Assembly (NCBI RefSeq): GCF_027579695.1
Contig: NC_083589.1
Coordinates: forward strand, 31,230,835-31,294,834
Direction of reading: 5' to 3'
Source of the DNA: Neoarius graeffei
Lineage: Eukaryota > Chordata > Actinopteri > Siluriformes > Ariidae
DNA: 64,000 nucleotides
Position numbers and translations under genes: made by a program. A model generated the notes under the pieces. It saw only the letters and a list, made by a program, of their open reading frames with translations. It was not told the DNA's origin and searched no databases. Below, in pieces: positions 12,079 through 22,173 of the stretch (the first letter of the stretch is position 1; every line of letters starts with the position of its first letter).

Positions 12079-12448
12079 CTTCAGACTGTGGGTGGTAAAA
12101 GAGAGCAACTGGACTTGCTTGAAGATTCTTGAAGACGTTTCACCTCTCATCCGAAAGGCTTCTTCAGTTCTGTCTGACTAGTAGGGAGTATCAGGTATTT
12201 ATCCTCTCATGGATGAAAAGCTCATCTAAGGTGTCGTTGAGTCATCCTGTTGGTGTGGGTCACTGGGGGCTGGATGTGAATGGCCTCAAGAGTCGTTAGG
12301 GTGATCAATGGATTGCCCGTTAAGGTGATCAATGGAATGCTGATTCTCTCTGTCCTCTTGTGAGTCACTGAAAACAGCTGGGTTTTGGTGTGCATTCAGT
12401 TGTCTGGGAAGTGTGCCAAGGACTGCATTGTAGGTGGCTGATAAATGA

Positions 12449-14277
12449 GGCCCTGTCCACATGGCAACGGATTCAGGTGACTCCGATACAATTGCTTATC
12501 GTTTAGGCCTGGCGTCCACACGGCACCGGCGTTTTGGGTGCCCAAAACGCAATCTTTTTGAGAACGGGTTCCAGAGTGGAAAGATCTGGCAACGTTGCTA
12601 TTGTGAAGTCGTCTGGATGAGTAGAACGGATTTGTTTACAATGACATCACAACCACATGACTGTGAGTGCTTCACGCCGGGTAGAAGTGTAACGAACTCG
12701 ATGCGAGTTGTCAACAAATCCTATAACTTGTTTCATGAAACGCGCTTACAAAATATTTTCACTGTGAATATTTATTGTGTAATGGTGCAAAGTGAGAGAG
12801 AGAGAGAGATAGAGAGAGAGAGAGACAGAGAGACTCTGCCCTTAGGGCAGAGTCAATCCTGCCAGCAAAAATAGGGAAAAAAAGGAGCGATCTCACCTCT
12901 TCAGATGTTGGTTTAAGTCCTACAATACATTCCTCAAAAAGGGCGTAGAAGAGCAAATTAATCCATCAACGTGTAGCATTCAATTTATTCCGGACCATTA
13001 AAGACGCCGCCTTCCGCATAGAATCATACGTCATCCTCACCGCCATATTGGATAGGTCAAAGCGGAGAATAAAGATTCATGTGCTGCGTTTAACTGTACC
13101 AACAGGTTTACCGTCCAAACAAGATCACATGGGATTACCTTTCACAGGTGAGAAACAACAAATTAATCCATCAACGTGTAGCATTCAATTTATTCCGGAC
13201 CATTAAAGACGCCGCCTTCCGCGTAGAATCATACGTCATCCTCGCCGCCATATTGGATAGGTCAAAGCGGAGAATAAAGATTCATGTGCTGCGTTTAACT
13301 GTACCAACAGGTTTATCGTCCAAACGAGATCACATGGGATTACCTTTCACAGGTGAGAAACAACAAATGAATCCATCAACGTGTAGCATTCAATTTATTC
13401 CGGACCATTAAAGACGCCGCCTTCCGCGTAGAATCATACGTCATCCTCGCCGCCATATTGGATAGGTCAAAGCGAAGAATAAAGATTCATGTGCTGCGTT
13501 TAACTGTACCAACAGGTTTACCGTCCAAACGAGATCACATGGGATTACCTTTCACAGGTGAGAAACAACAAATTAATCCATCAACGTGTAGCATTCAATT
13601 TATTCCGGACCATTAAAGACGCCGCCTTCCGCGTAGAATCATACGTCATCCTCGCCGCCATATTGGATAGGTCAAAGCGGAGAATAAAGATTCATGTGCT
13701 GCGTTTAACTGTACCAACAGGTTTATCGTCCAAACGAGATCACATGGGATTATCTTTCACAGGTGAGAAACAACAAATTAATCCATCAACGTGTAGCATT
13801 CAATTTATTCCGGACCATTAAAGACGCCGCCTTCCGCGTAGAATCATACGTCATCCTCGCCGCCATATTGGATAGGTCAAAGCGGAGAATAAAGATTAGC
13901 TGTGTTTAACTGTGCCAACAGGTTTGCCGTCCAAACGAGATCACATGGGATTACCTTTCACAGGTGAGACTGGAAAAATACTTTTCATTGTATTTGGTCA
14001 TTATAATGTAATTTTACGAACAGATTTTCCTGACTTTGTGGCTAATATGAAGTCTCGCGCATAATAGTTTATGCGCATGCGTCCTTACTTCTTCTATTGT
14101 TCTGGTGTCTCCGAAGGGACCGTCTTACAGCGCCCCTAGAGGTGTGGCATGTGTATTGCATCATTTTCAGCAAGCGTTGCGTTGCCATATGGACCTGATA
14201 TTTTACTGATCGTTGCCCATTTGGACGCGATATATTTTTAAATAACATCTCATTGCCATTGTCGTGTGGATGTAGCC
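12449..14277. mobile_element. THAP-type DNA transposon, copy 1, with 5x internal array
   Basis: The left end GGCCCTGTCCACATGGCAAC is inverted at the right end (complement of gttgtcgtgtggatgtagcc). Flanking triplets are tga and tta. Internal landmarks shared with copy 2 at 15641 are gtttcatgaaacgcgcttac, an AG tract (12793-12830) and a first exon encoding the start of a THAP zinc finger. Copy 1 carries five tandem 205-bp units (12961-13985). The catalytic part of the transposase is absent. P, Kolobok and ISL2EU-type elements all use THAP domains, so the superfamily is open. Confidence 0.75.
12961..13985 (+). repeat. Five tandem 205-bp promoter/first-exon units
   Basis: The anchor 'atccatcaac' recurs at 12961, 13166, 13371, 13576 and 13781, exactly 205 bp apart. 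Units are nearly identical. Each holds a CRE-like tacgtca, a YY1-type gccgccatattg (first base changed in unit 1), the segment encoding FNCTNRFxVQTRSHGITFHR of a THAP finger, and a splice donor cacag|gtgag. Copy 2 of the transposon has a single unit. In units 1-4 the start region is 8 bp shorter than in copy 2, removing the ATG; unit 5 has a different small change. Confidence 0.9.
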
Positions 14278-15330
14278 TTAGACCCCCACCTCTGTTCAGT
14301 GATGGCCATTCCAGGTTGACAAAAATGGCTTCTTTAACTCCTCGCTCATACCAACGATCCTCTCTGGCTAAAATGCGTATGTTGCAATCCTGAAATGAGT
14401 GTCCTTTGTTGTTAAGATGAAGGTAGACAGCAGAGTCCTGGCCTGAGGAACTGGCTCTCCTGTGTTGAGCCATATGCCTGTGGAGTGGTTGTTTAGTTTC
14501 TCCAATATATGAGTACGTGCATTCCTCACTGCACTGAATTGCATACACTACATTGTCCTGTTTGTGTCTGGGTATTCTGTCCTTAGGGTGGACCAGTTTC
14601 TGCTTCAGGGTGTTACTGGGTCTGAAATGTACCGGAATGTTGTGTTTGTAGAAGATCCTCCTGAGTTTCTCAGATAGACCAGAAATGTAGGGAATGACAA
14701 TGTTCTTGCGTTTGTTCCTGTTATCCTCCTTGTCCGTTATGTTCCTTTTTTTGCTCTTGAAGAAAGACCAGTTGGGATACCCGCAGTTCTGAAGTGCTTC
14801 CTTGATGTGATTCTGCTCCTTCTCTTTTCCCTCTACCATTGTAGGGATGCTCTGAGCCCTGTGTTGCAATGTCCTAATGACCCCCAATTTGTGTTCCAGT
14901 GGGTGGTGAGAGTCGAAGAGTAGGTACTGGTCTGTGTGTGTGGGTTTCTGGTAGACCTCGTTGCTAAGGCTTCTGTCTTGTCTAATGTGTATATCACAAT
15001 CCAAGAAGGCTAGATTATTCCCACTGACGTCCTCCCGAGTGAAATTGATGTTGATATCCACTGCATTGATGTGCTTAGAGAAGGCTTCCACCTCATGGGT
15101 TTTGATTTTAACCCAGGTGTTATCCACATATCTGAACCAGTGGCTGGGAGCAACTCCTGAAAAAGTGGTCAAAGCTTTATGTTCCACTTCCTCCATGTAA
15201 AGATTGGCCACAATAGGGGACACCGGTGAGCCCATGGCACATCCATGCTTCTGTCTGTAGAAACTTTCATTAAACTGGAAATAAGTGGTAGTCAGGCAGA
15301 GGTCAAACAGGGTGCAAATCTGGTCCGTGG
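14278..15330 (-). pseudogene. Penelope-like RT with GIY-YIG endonuclease, broken
   Basis: Penelope-type polyprotein fragment. The reverse transcriptase has GSPVSPIVANLYMEEVEHKA (fingers/palm) and RYVDNTWVKIK, where the family's second catalytic Asp is replaced by Asn. The C-terminal GIY-YIG nuclease shows VVYAIQC...YSYIGETKQPLHRHMAQHRR. The frame opens upstream of the Met at 15235 (FQFNESFYRQKHGC precedes it), so that Met is not the start. The N-terminus is missing. After SLNRGGGLR the open frame runs into the inverted end of the THAP transposon at 14277, so its last 70 or so residues are foreign. Such proteins make cDNA primed at the nicked target. This copy is inactive. Confidence 0.8.
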
Positions 15331-15337
15331 TGATGAC

Positions 15338-15974
15338 CTGGATGACTGAGAATCTTCACAGACATGTTTCCATACACTTTGGGATGAGAACCCTTCGACT
15401 GGTGCGGGAGTATGAGAGGACTTCCAGAAAACTGGCAGACTACAGAAACCACCTGTGTTTCAACCTGAGATGCCGACAATCCAACATTATCCCCACTAGC
15501 CACTGAATGCACACCAAACCCCAGCTGTTTTCAGTGACTTACCGGAGGACAGAGAGAACCAGCAATCCACTGATTGCCCCAATGACTCTCGAGGCCATTC
15601 ACACCCAGCCCCCAGTGACCCACACCAACAGGATGACTCAGGCCCTGTCCACACAGCAATGGATTCAGGTGAATCCGATAAAATTGTTTATCATTTCGGC
15701 CTGGCGTCCACACAGCACCGGCGTTTTGGGTGCCCCAAAACGAAATCTTTTGAGAACAGGTTCCAGAGTGGAAAGATCTGGCAACGGCGCCATTGCGAAG
15801 TCGTCTGGATGAGTAGAACGGATTTGTTTACGATGACATCACAACCACATGTGCTTCACGCCGGGTAGAAGTGTAACGAACTCAATGTGAATTGTCAACA
15901 AATCCTATAACTTGTTTCATGAAACGCGCTTACAAAATATTTTCACTGTGAATATTTATTGTGTAATGGTGCAA

Positions 15975-16016
<42 letters not shown>

Positions 16017-16829
16017 GCCCTTAGGGCAGAGTCAATCCCGCCAGCAAAAATAGGGAAAAAAAGGAGCGATCTCACCTCTTCAGATGTTGGTTTAAGTTTT
16101 TCCTCAAAAAGGGCATAGAAGAACAAATTAATCCATCAACGTGTAGCATTCAATTTATTCCGGACCATTAAAGATGCCGCCTTCCGCGTAGAATCATACA
16201 TCATCCTCGCCGCCATATTGTATGGGTCAAAGCGGAAAATAAAGATGCCTCATTCATGTGCTGCGTTTAACTGTACCAACAGGTTTGCCGTCCAAATGAG
16301 ATCACATGGGATTACCTTTCACAGCTGAGACTGGAAAAATACTTTTCATTGTATTTGGTCATTATAATGTAATTTTACGAACAGATTTTTCTGACTTTGT
16401 GGCTAATATAAAGTCTCACGCATAATAGTTTATGCGCATGCGTCCTTACTTCTTCTATTGTTCTGGTGTCTCTGAAGGGACCGTCTTACAGCGCCCCTAG
16501 AGGTGTGGCATGTGTATTGCATCGTTTTCAGCAAGCGTTGCATTGCCATATGTACCTGATATTTTACTGATCCGTTGCCCATGTGGACGCGATATTTTTT
16601 AAATAACATCTTGTTGCCGTTGTCGTGTGGATGTAGCCTCAATGACACCTTAGGATTGCTTTTCATCCATGAGAGGATAAATACCTGATACTCCCTATTA
16701 GTCAGACAGAACTGAAGAAGCCTTTCGGATGAGAAGTGAAACGTCTTCAAGAATCTTCAAGCAAGTGTAGTTGCTTTCTTTTACCACCCACAGTTTACTA
16801 TGACCTGGATGACTGAGAATCTTCACAGA
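15338..16829 (+). mobile_element. Penelope-like retroelement, plus-strand arm, internally deleted
   Basis: Starts gatgacctggatgactgaga, continues with an N-terminal coding fragment (REYERTSRKLADYRNHLCFN, about 15395-15480), then jumps directly to the 3' region (aatgcacaccaaaccccagc), matching the minus arm near 12385-12400. The THAP transposon copy 2 (15641-16638) interrupts it. It ends with cccacagtttactatgacct and a second gatgactgagaatcttcaca just before the duplication at 16830. Confidence 0.7.
15641..16638. mobile_element. THAP-type DNA transposon, copy 2 (single unit)
   Basis: 998 bp. TCA flanks both sides (15638-15640, 16639-16641), and the uninterrupted Penelope sequence at 12225-12245 (reverse) shows the empty site gactcaacgacacc. 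The first exon starts ATGCCTCATTCATG at 16245 and encodes CAAFNCTNRFAVQ (the Cys pair of a C2CH THAP finger). The donor is altered here (cacag|ctgag). Contains an AG tract at about 15979-16013. Confidence 0.8.
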
Positions 16830-16984
16830 GATGTTGCTTCAGGTTTCAGAGAACTGAACAAATTGAGATATGACCATGTATGACTCAGTTAACCAATTTC
16901 AAAACATGAATGCCAACCTTAGCTCAGGTTCACCTGAATACCAAATTTTATATATGTCAATGATGCCATCAAGAGTGCCAGTCC

Positions 16985-17423
16985 GAACCCAACTACAAAC
17001 ATGGCTGCTCGGAACTACAACACCCACGAACCACAGTGCCCTCTATCACCTGTTTATTAAATACACCTGTCACTTGTTTCCTGGTTCATCAGCCCCTGCT
17101 ATATAAACACCTCTCCCACTCTCACTCGATGTGAAGTATGGTTCAGTGTTCATTCCTGTCATACCAAGCCTTAATTCTACTGCCTGCTTTATTGTGTTCT
17201 CGTCCCTCACTCTCATATCTTTCTTGTTATTCTCTAGCCCTGTCCGCATTTCCCTGTCTACCTACCGATCGATCGACCCTCGCCTGTCCCACAACCTTGA
17301 TTCTAGTCTCGCGTTTTGGATTTGTTTCCAGTTTGCTTTCCCCGCTATCCCCTACACATATATCCGTAAGTGCCTGCACCCTGAGAACATACCTGTACAC
17401 ACAAAAACATACACACACATCAT
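16985..17423 (+). repeat. Possible solo LTR remnant
   Basis: The block 'actacaacacccacgaacca', a TATA-like tatataaac at 17099 and a CT-rich tail resemble teleost Ty3/gypsy LTRs. No matching ends or target duplication could be found. Low confidence. Confidence 0.3.
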
Positions 17424-17555
17424 GTGATGAGTGGAATTTTTTCATTGGTGACCACACTTGAAAAGCAGACAACAATTTTCACGGTGTGTGTATGTGTGTG
17501 TGTGTGTGTGTTGAGTTGTCAGGAACAAAATGTCCTGAATATGTAGGAGAAAAAG

Positions 17556-17718
17556 AAAAAGCTAGAAGGCACTCGGTAGAGTATATACCACCGTCAAGCC
17601 ACATATTAGAAGATCCTGGATCTACATACATATCTGGATTTGTATCAAAATCTAATCATTTGTTCCATGGCCCATGGCTCACCTTTCCTCCAAATTTCAT
17701 CAAAATCCGTTCACTGCT
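17556..17718 (-). repeat. Interspersed repeat, second copy
   Basis: Reverse copy of the repeat at 6060-6425 (complement of atccagatatgtatgtagat and aacggattttgatgaaattt). Its left end abuts the SINE that begins at 17719. Confidence 0.6.
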
Positions 17719-18095
17719 GGTGGCACAGTGGTGTAGTGATTAGCACTGTCAGCTCACAGCAAAAAGGTTCTGGGTTCAAGCCCAGTGGCTGACGAGGGCC
17801 TTCCTGTGTGGAGTTTGCATGTTCTCCCCGTGTCTTTGTGGGTTTCCTCCGGGTGCTCCAGTTTCCCCCACAGTCCAAAGACATGCAGGTTAGGCTAATT
17901 GGTGACTCTAAATTGACTGTAGGTGTGAATGTGAGTGTGAATGGTTGTTTGTCTCTATGCATCAACCCTGTGAGGATCTGGTGACTTGTCCAGGGTGTAC
18001 CCCGCCTCTCGCCCATAGTCAGCTGGGATAGGCTCCAGCTTGCCTGTGGCCCTGCACAGGATAAGCAGTTATGGACAGATAATGGATGGATGGAA
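17719..18095 (+). mobile_element. SINE, GGAT-tail subtype
   Basis: Full-length SINE ending in ataatggatggatgg. Probable 9-bp duplication ttcact[g/a]ct at 17710-17718 and 18096-18104 (one mismatch). Confidence 0.85.
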
Positions 18096-18144
18096 TTCAC
18101 TACTTTACAAGTTACGTTGGGAACAGGAAAAAAAAATCCTAGAT

Positions 18145-18782
18145 CCATATCATCATCATCATCATTGGTGCCTCAGTCTCGGGAGACCATATGGGTAGTG
18201 CCCTTGGAGTGTCGTCTGTCTCTGGGTTTCTGGCATCATCTGCTGTGACTGAGCAGGCCGATGCGTGAGTTGCAGTCCCTCTTGCAGTTGGTGTAGATGT
18301 ACTGGGATGTCTTTGTTGCTGGGGCTGCTGCCACACTCTTCTGTATCACTCGTTTCTCTGCAGCTTGCTGGCCTCTCCTCACATTGGCATCTGCTATGCC
18401 CTTTCATACAAGCTATCTCCAGGTTCCTCGGTCCTCAGCCTGCACTTCCCAGCTGTCAGGAGGAATGCTGCATGCCTTGAGGTCCCTCTTACACACATCC
18501 TTGTAGCAGAACTCTTCTGATGCTGGTGGCCAGCTGTCCATACAGGATGTCCTTTGGTATCCTCCATACGCTGGACATGTCCCAGCCATTGAAGGCATCG
18601 CTGGCTCAGAAGGGAGTATATGCTGGGGATGTTTGCACGCTGCAGGATCACACTGTATAGGACGCGGTCTTGCCAGCTGATTCTCAAGATGCGCTTGAGG
18701 CACCGCGTGTGGAAGGAGTTGAGCCGGCGTTCTTGCTTCCATATGGCAGGGTGCTGAGAACGCAGGTCTGGTAGACGTACGC
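18145..18782 (-). pseudogene. LINE ORF2 C-terminal fragment
   Basis: The reverse strand encodes non-LTR retrotransposon ORF2 tail sequence: LNSFHTRCLKRILRISWQDR, then LLSQRCLQWLGHVQRMED, and downstream in a shifted frame a Cys/His knuckle (NCKRDCNSRIGLLSHSR). Several frameshifts. At 18783 it abuts a SINE lacking its 3' tail, so a deletion or insertion junction lies there. Confidence 0.7.
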
Positions 18783-19113
18783 GGGCAAGCTGGAGCCTAT
18801 CCCAGCTGACTACGGGCGAAAGGCGGGGTACACCCTGGACAAGTCGCCAGGTCATCACAGGGCTGACACATAGACACAGACAACCATTCACACTCACATT
18901 CACACCTACGGTCAATTTAGAGTCACCAGTTAACCTAACCTGCATGTCTTTGGACTGTGGGGGAAACCGGAGCACCTGGAGGAAACCCACGCGGACACGG
19001 GGAGAACATGCAAACTCCACACAGAAAGGCCCTCACCGGCCATGGGGCTTGAACCCGGGCCTTCTTGCTGTGAAGCGACAGCGCTAACCACTACACCACC
19101 GTGCCACCCCGGT
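18783..19113 (-). mobile_element. SINE lacking its 3' tail
   Basis: Reverse SINE with a complete head (ccaccgtgccaccc) that starts at 'gcgggcaagctgg'. The tail is replaced by LINE sequence at 18782. No target duplication was identified. Confidence 0.8.
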
Positions 19114-19137
19114 CCAGCAAGATATTCCTGAAAATAT

Positions 19138-19504
19138 CTCATCTCATCATCTGTAGCCGCTTTATCCTGTTCTACAGGGTCGCAGGCAAGCTGGAGCCTA
19201 TGCCAGCTGACTACGGGCGAAAGGCAGGGTACACCCTGGACAAGTCGCCAGGTCATCACAGGGCTGACACACAGACAACCATTCATACTCACATTCACAC
19301 CTATGGTCAGTTTAGAGTCACCAGTTAACCTAACCTGCATGTCTTTGGACTGTGGGGGAAACTGGAGCCCCCGGAGGAAACCCACGCTGACATGGGGAAA
19401 ACACGCAAGCTCCGCACAGAAAGGCCCTCGCCGGCCACGGGGTTCGAACCCAGACCTTCTTGCTGTGAGGCGACAGCGCTAACCACTACACCACTGTGCC
19501 GCCC
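19138..19504 (-). mobile_element. Full-length SINE, 12-bp target duplication
   Basis: Duplication tcctgaaaatat at 19126-19137 and 19505-19516. It lies in tandem with the SINE ending at 19113 but is an independent insertion. Confidence 0.92.
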
Positions 19505-19516
19505 TCCTGAAAATAT

Positions 19517-20373
19517 AGGTTTTTTTTTTTAAAATACGTGCTTTTTTTCAAAATAAATATAATACAATATGTACACATTACATATGAATAATCCTATGTC
19601 CTGAAAAGTCCGCAAAACAAACGCGATGTAGAATTGATGCAAAATTCACTATCACAAACATGTAAAAGAAAATATATTGCTGTTTGAGCAAAAGTGTCCT
19701 ACAATTCATGGAGAGAAAAAAAAATTACATATTGATGTGTGTTCATTCAAATCTCAGCGCTCAGAAACACTACATTTCTAATGCACATAATGACAATGAA
19801 GATTCGAGGAAAAACAACAATAATAATAATACAAAAGAGAATGAATCCTGGGACATGACTGTAATTTGCAAGTGTATCATGAAAACTTTAAATGTGCTGC
19901 ATAAAATAAATTACAACTTTAACCATTGTGATATCTCAGGATTAATGAAAGAATTAGAAAATAGACGCAGTACAAGTTCATGCTATTGTGTAGAATTGCT
20001 TAAACGAGAATGAGGTCAGTTTGCATTAGTAAACCATGTGTTTTGATGTGTGTCTCACTTGAACATCAGCACCATCAGTCTCTACTCATATAATACTCTG
20101 GGCCAAAGACTGATTTACACATCACATTAATAAACAGGGAGGATACCTTATGCAGAAATGCAGACATTACACACTGGGTCAGGATTCAATCTTCTGAATT
20201 ATAGAAGTGTGCTTAAGAGTTCTGTTTTATTGTTGCATTAATGTCTGTTTGAGTGTTTAGTGTCTATTTAATGTCTGTTTTAACGTTTTAGTAGAAAGGT
20301 TCTACGGTTCTAATGAGTTTTCATATCTGAGCACGCCACGGCCATATTCTAAGCTGGAAGATGCTTTCATTTA
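19517..20373. other. Unassigned AT-rich DNA
   Basis: No recognisable gene or repeat ends. The open frame at 19684-20013 is low-complexity (Asn runs) and shows no family resemblance. Confidence 0.45.
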
Positions 20374-20933
20374 CACTCACCGACCACTTTAATAGGAACT
20401 TGTTCTTGATTCTAAGACTCCTGTTCTTGGCTGCAGGAGCAGAACCCAATGCGTTGTTCTGCTGTTGCATGCTGAGATGCTTTCCTGATCACCACGGTTG
20501 TCAAGAGTTGCTATGAGTTACTTTATCCTTCTTGGCAGATTGAACCAATCTGGCCATTTTCCTTTGACCTCTCTTATTAATAAGGCGTTTGTTTCCACCC
20601 ACAGAACTGTCGCTCACTCAGTGTTTTTTTTTTTTTTGCACCATTCTGTGTAAACTCTGGAGACTGTTGTGTGTGAAAACCCCAGGAGATCAGCAGTTTC
20701 TGAAATACTCAGACCAGTCCATCTGGCTCAAACCAACACCCATGCCACAGTGAAAGTCACACTTTGAGATCACAATTTTTCCCAGTCTGATGTTTGAAGT
20801 GAACATTAACTGAAGCTATTGATTTGTATCTGCATGATTTTATGCATTGTGCTGCTGTCAAGGGATTGGCTGATTAGAGAACTGCATCCAACAGCAGGTG
20901 GTTGGGTGTTCCTAATAAAGTGGCCAGTGAGTG
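20374..20933 (-). mobile_element. 560-bp Tc1-like derivative (family C)
   Basis: Ends CACTCACCGACCACTTTAAT and, inverted, ...ataaagtggccagtgagtg, each flanked by TA. Internal remnants such as the complement of 'gtttacacagaatggtgca' and 'cccaggagatcagcag' match the helix-turn-helix coding region of the family. The catalytic domain is deleted. Confidence 0.8.
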
Positions 20934-21579
20934 TATCTCTTAGCAAGCCAAAATGTGAAAATATCTAAATCTATAAGGATAACTTTTAAAGCTACATGGC
21001 CTTTCAATTTCATAAAATCGGTGAAATTTAGTTCCCTCTGAAATTTGGTAATTGTGATATATGTTTATTTCTGTAATATCTCACAAAATATCAGGCCATT
21101 CTGGGGCTGGGAAGTTATTTCATTTGAGGGGATTAAAGCAAATAATGTGCTTGAAATTGTTCGCTTCGCGCAGTCAAGCAGACAGAGGAAGTCCATGTGT
21201 GCATGCGCAGGTTTACTTGCTTCTTCTTCGTCTTCTTTTGGGTTTTACAGCAGCTGGCATCCACAGTGTTGCATTACTGCCATCTACAGGTTTACCTTTG
21301 ACCGTGCACTGACAGTTACATCATTCTGTTGCTAAACGAACAGCTGATCACACCGAGGTGCTCGCTGACTGTCAATATTTATTAGTTTGGTCCTGCATTT
21401 CCTTTCCTTCACAACATGTCTTTTCTCGGTTTCCGTTACTGTAGTCGGTCTTTCACGTTTCATTCACACACTCATGTCCTCCATTTTCCTCTCCTGTTTC
21501 AAATTTGTATCCCACAATGCCTTGCGTGAACGGGGAAAGCCCACCACGTGATGCATGACGTAATATCTTGAATTGGGTC
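20934..21579. other. Unassigned DNA 5' of the LTR element
   Basis: No supported gene. The target site gggtc of the LTR retrotransposon is at 21575-21579. Confidence 0.45.
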
Positions 21580-22160
21580 TGTTAGGACTGGGACTGTTTT
21601 GGCCTCTAGAGGCCGCTGTTATTTCCATCTCGTCATGTTTGTTTTGGCCTCTAGAGGCCGCCACTGTGTTTTTGTGTTTGTCTTCATTGCCTGTTTCCTG
21701 CCCCGCCCTGTTCCTTAATTAGTGTGTGTATCAATACCCCTCTGTTTGTTCCCTTGTCATGAAGTCTTTTTCCTATGCTATGCCTGTTAGTGCTAGTTCC
21801 CTCTGTTCCATGTTCTTTGCCTGTGTCTTTGTGGTTTTTGTACTTTGCTTTCTTTTTGGACCTTTTTGAATTTTGTTTGTACCATTTTTGAGATCTTCTG
21901 AGCGTTTGTATTTTTGCCTTTTCTTTTCTTATTTTTGGACTTTGAACTTTTGGATATTTTTTATTTTCCCTTTATCTTCTGAGCTTTTGGATTACTTTTG
22001 TTTTTTGCCGTGGATTGTACATTTTGTAAATAAACTTTTTGATACTTTTCTACTTCCGCCTCACGCCTCTGCACTTGAGTCATCCCCCTGGTGGCCTAGT
22101 GGGGGTTTGCTGGATTATCACACCAGCGAACCAGGTTCGAATCCCAGCAAAACCCTAACA
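21580..22160 (+). repeat. Left LTR of Ty3/gypsy element
   Basis: 581 bp, TGTTAGG...CCTAACA. It differs from the right LTR by 15 substitutions and two indels (4 and 11 bp) by my count, about 2.7%. Contains two copies of the palindrome GGCCTCTAGAGGCC, a polyadenylation-type aataaa near 22029 and Pol III-like boxes near its end (TGGCCTAGTGG at 22092, GGTTCGAATCC at 22134). The TATA box found in the right LTR is tatcaata here. Confidence 0.92.
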
Positions 22161-22173
22161 GAAAGACTCTGTC

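Larger units (their letters stand above)
12085..15337 (-). mobile_element. Penelope-like retroelement, minus-strand arm
   Basis: The reverse-strand body of a Penelope-like element: 3' end at 12085-12448 (acgtttcacctctcatccga region), then a nested THAP transposon (12449-14277), then the reverse transcriptase and endonuclease coding part (14278-15337). Together with an oppositely oriented arm (15338-16829) it is bounded by the 13-bp duplication gatgttgcttcag at 12072-12084 and 16830-16842, so the inverted pair arrived as one insertion. Confidence 0.75.

Noticed and set aside
13148..13821. Two 87-residue open frames (start MRNNKLIHQRVAFNLFRTIK) as duplicated genes
   Set aside because: They are shadow frames across the 205-bp array, out of phase with the THAP coding frame, and they end at arbitrary stops.
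12961..13985. CRISPR-like or satellite array
   Set aside because: The 205-bp units are contiguous with no unique spacers, have coding and splice features, and lie inside a eukaryotic DNA transposon.
14069..14277. C-terminal 70 residues of the Penelope frame as part of its protein
   Set aside because: This stretch is the inverted end of the THAP transposon read through by chance. The same translation appears at 16430-16750, next to the other THAP copy.
19684..20013. 109-residue open frame as a gene
   Set aside because: Low-complexity composition, no domain and no splice context; AT-rich chance frame.
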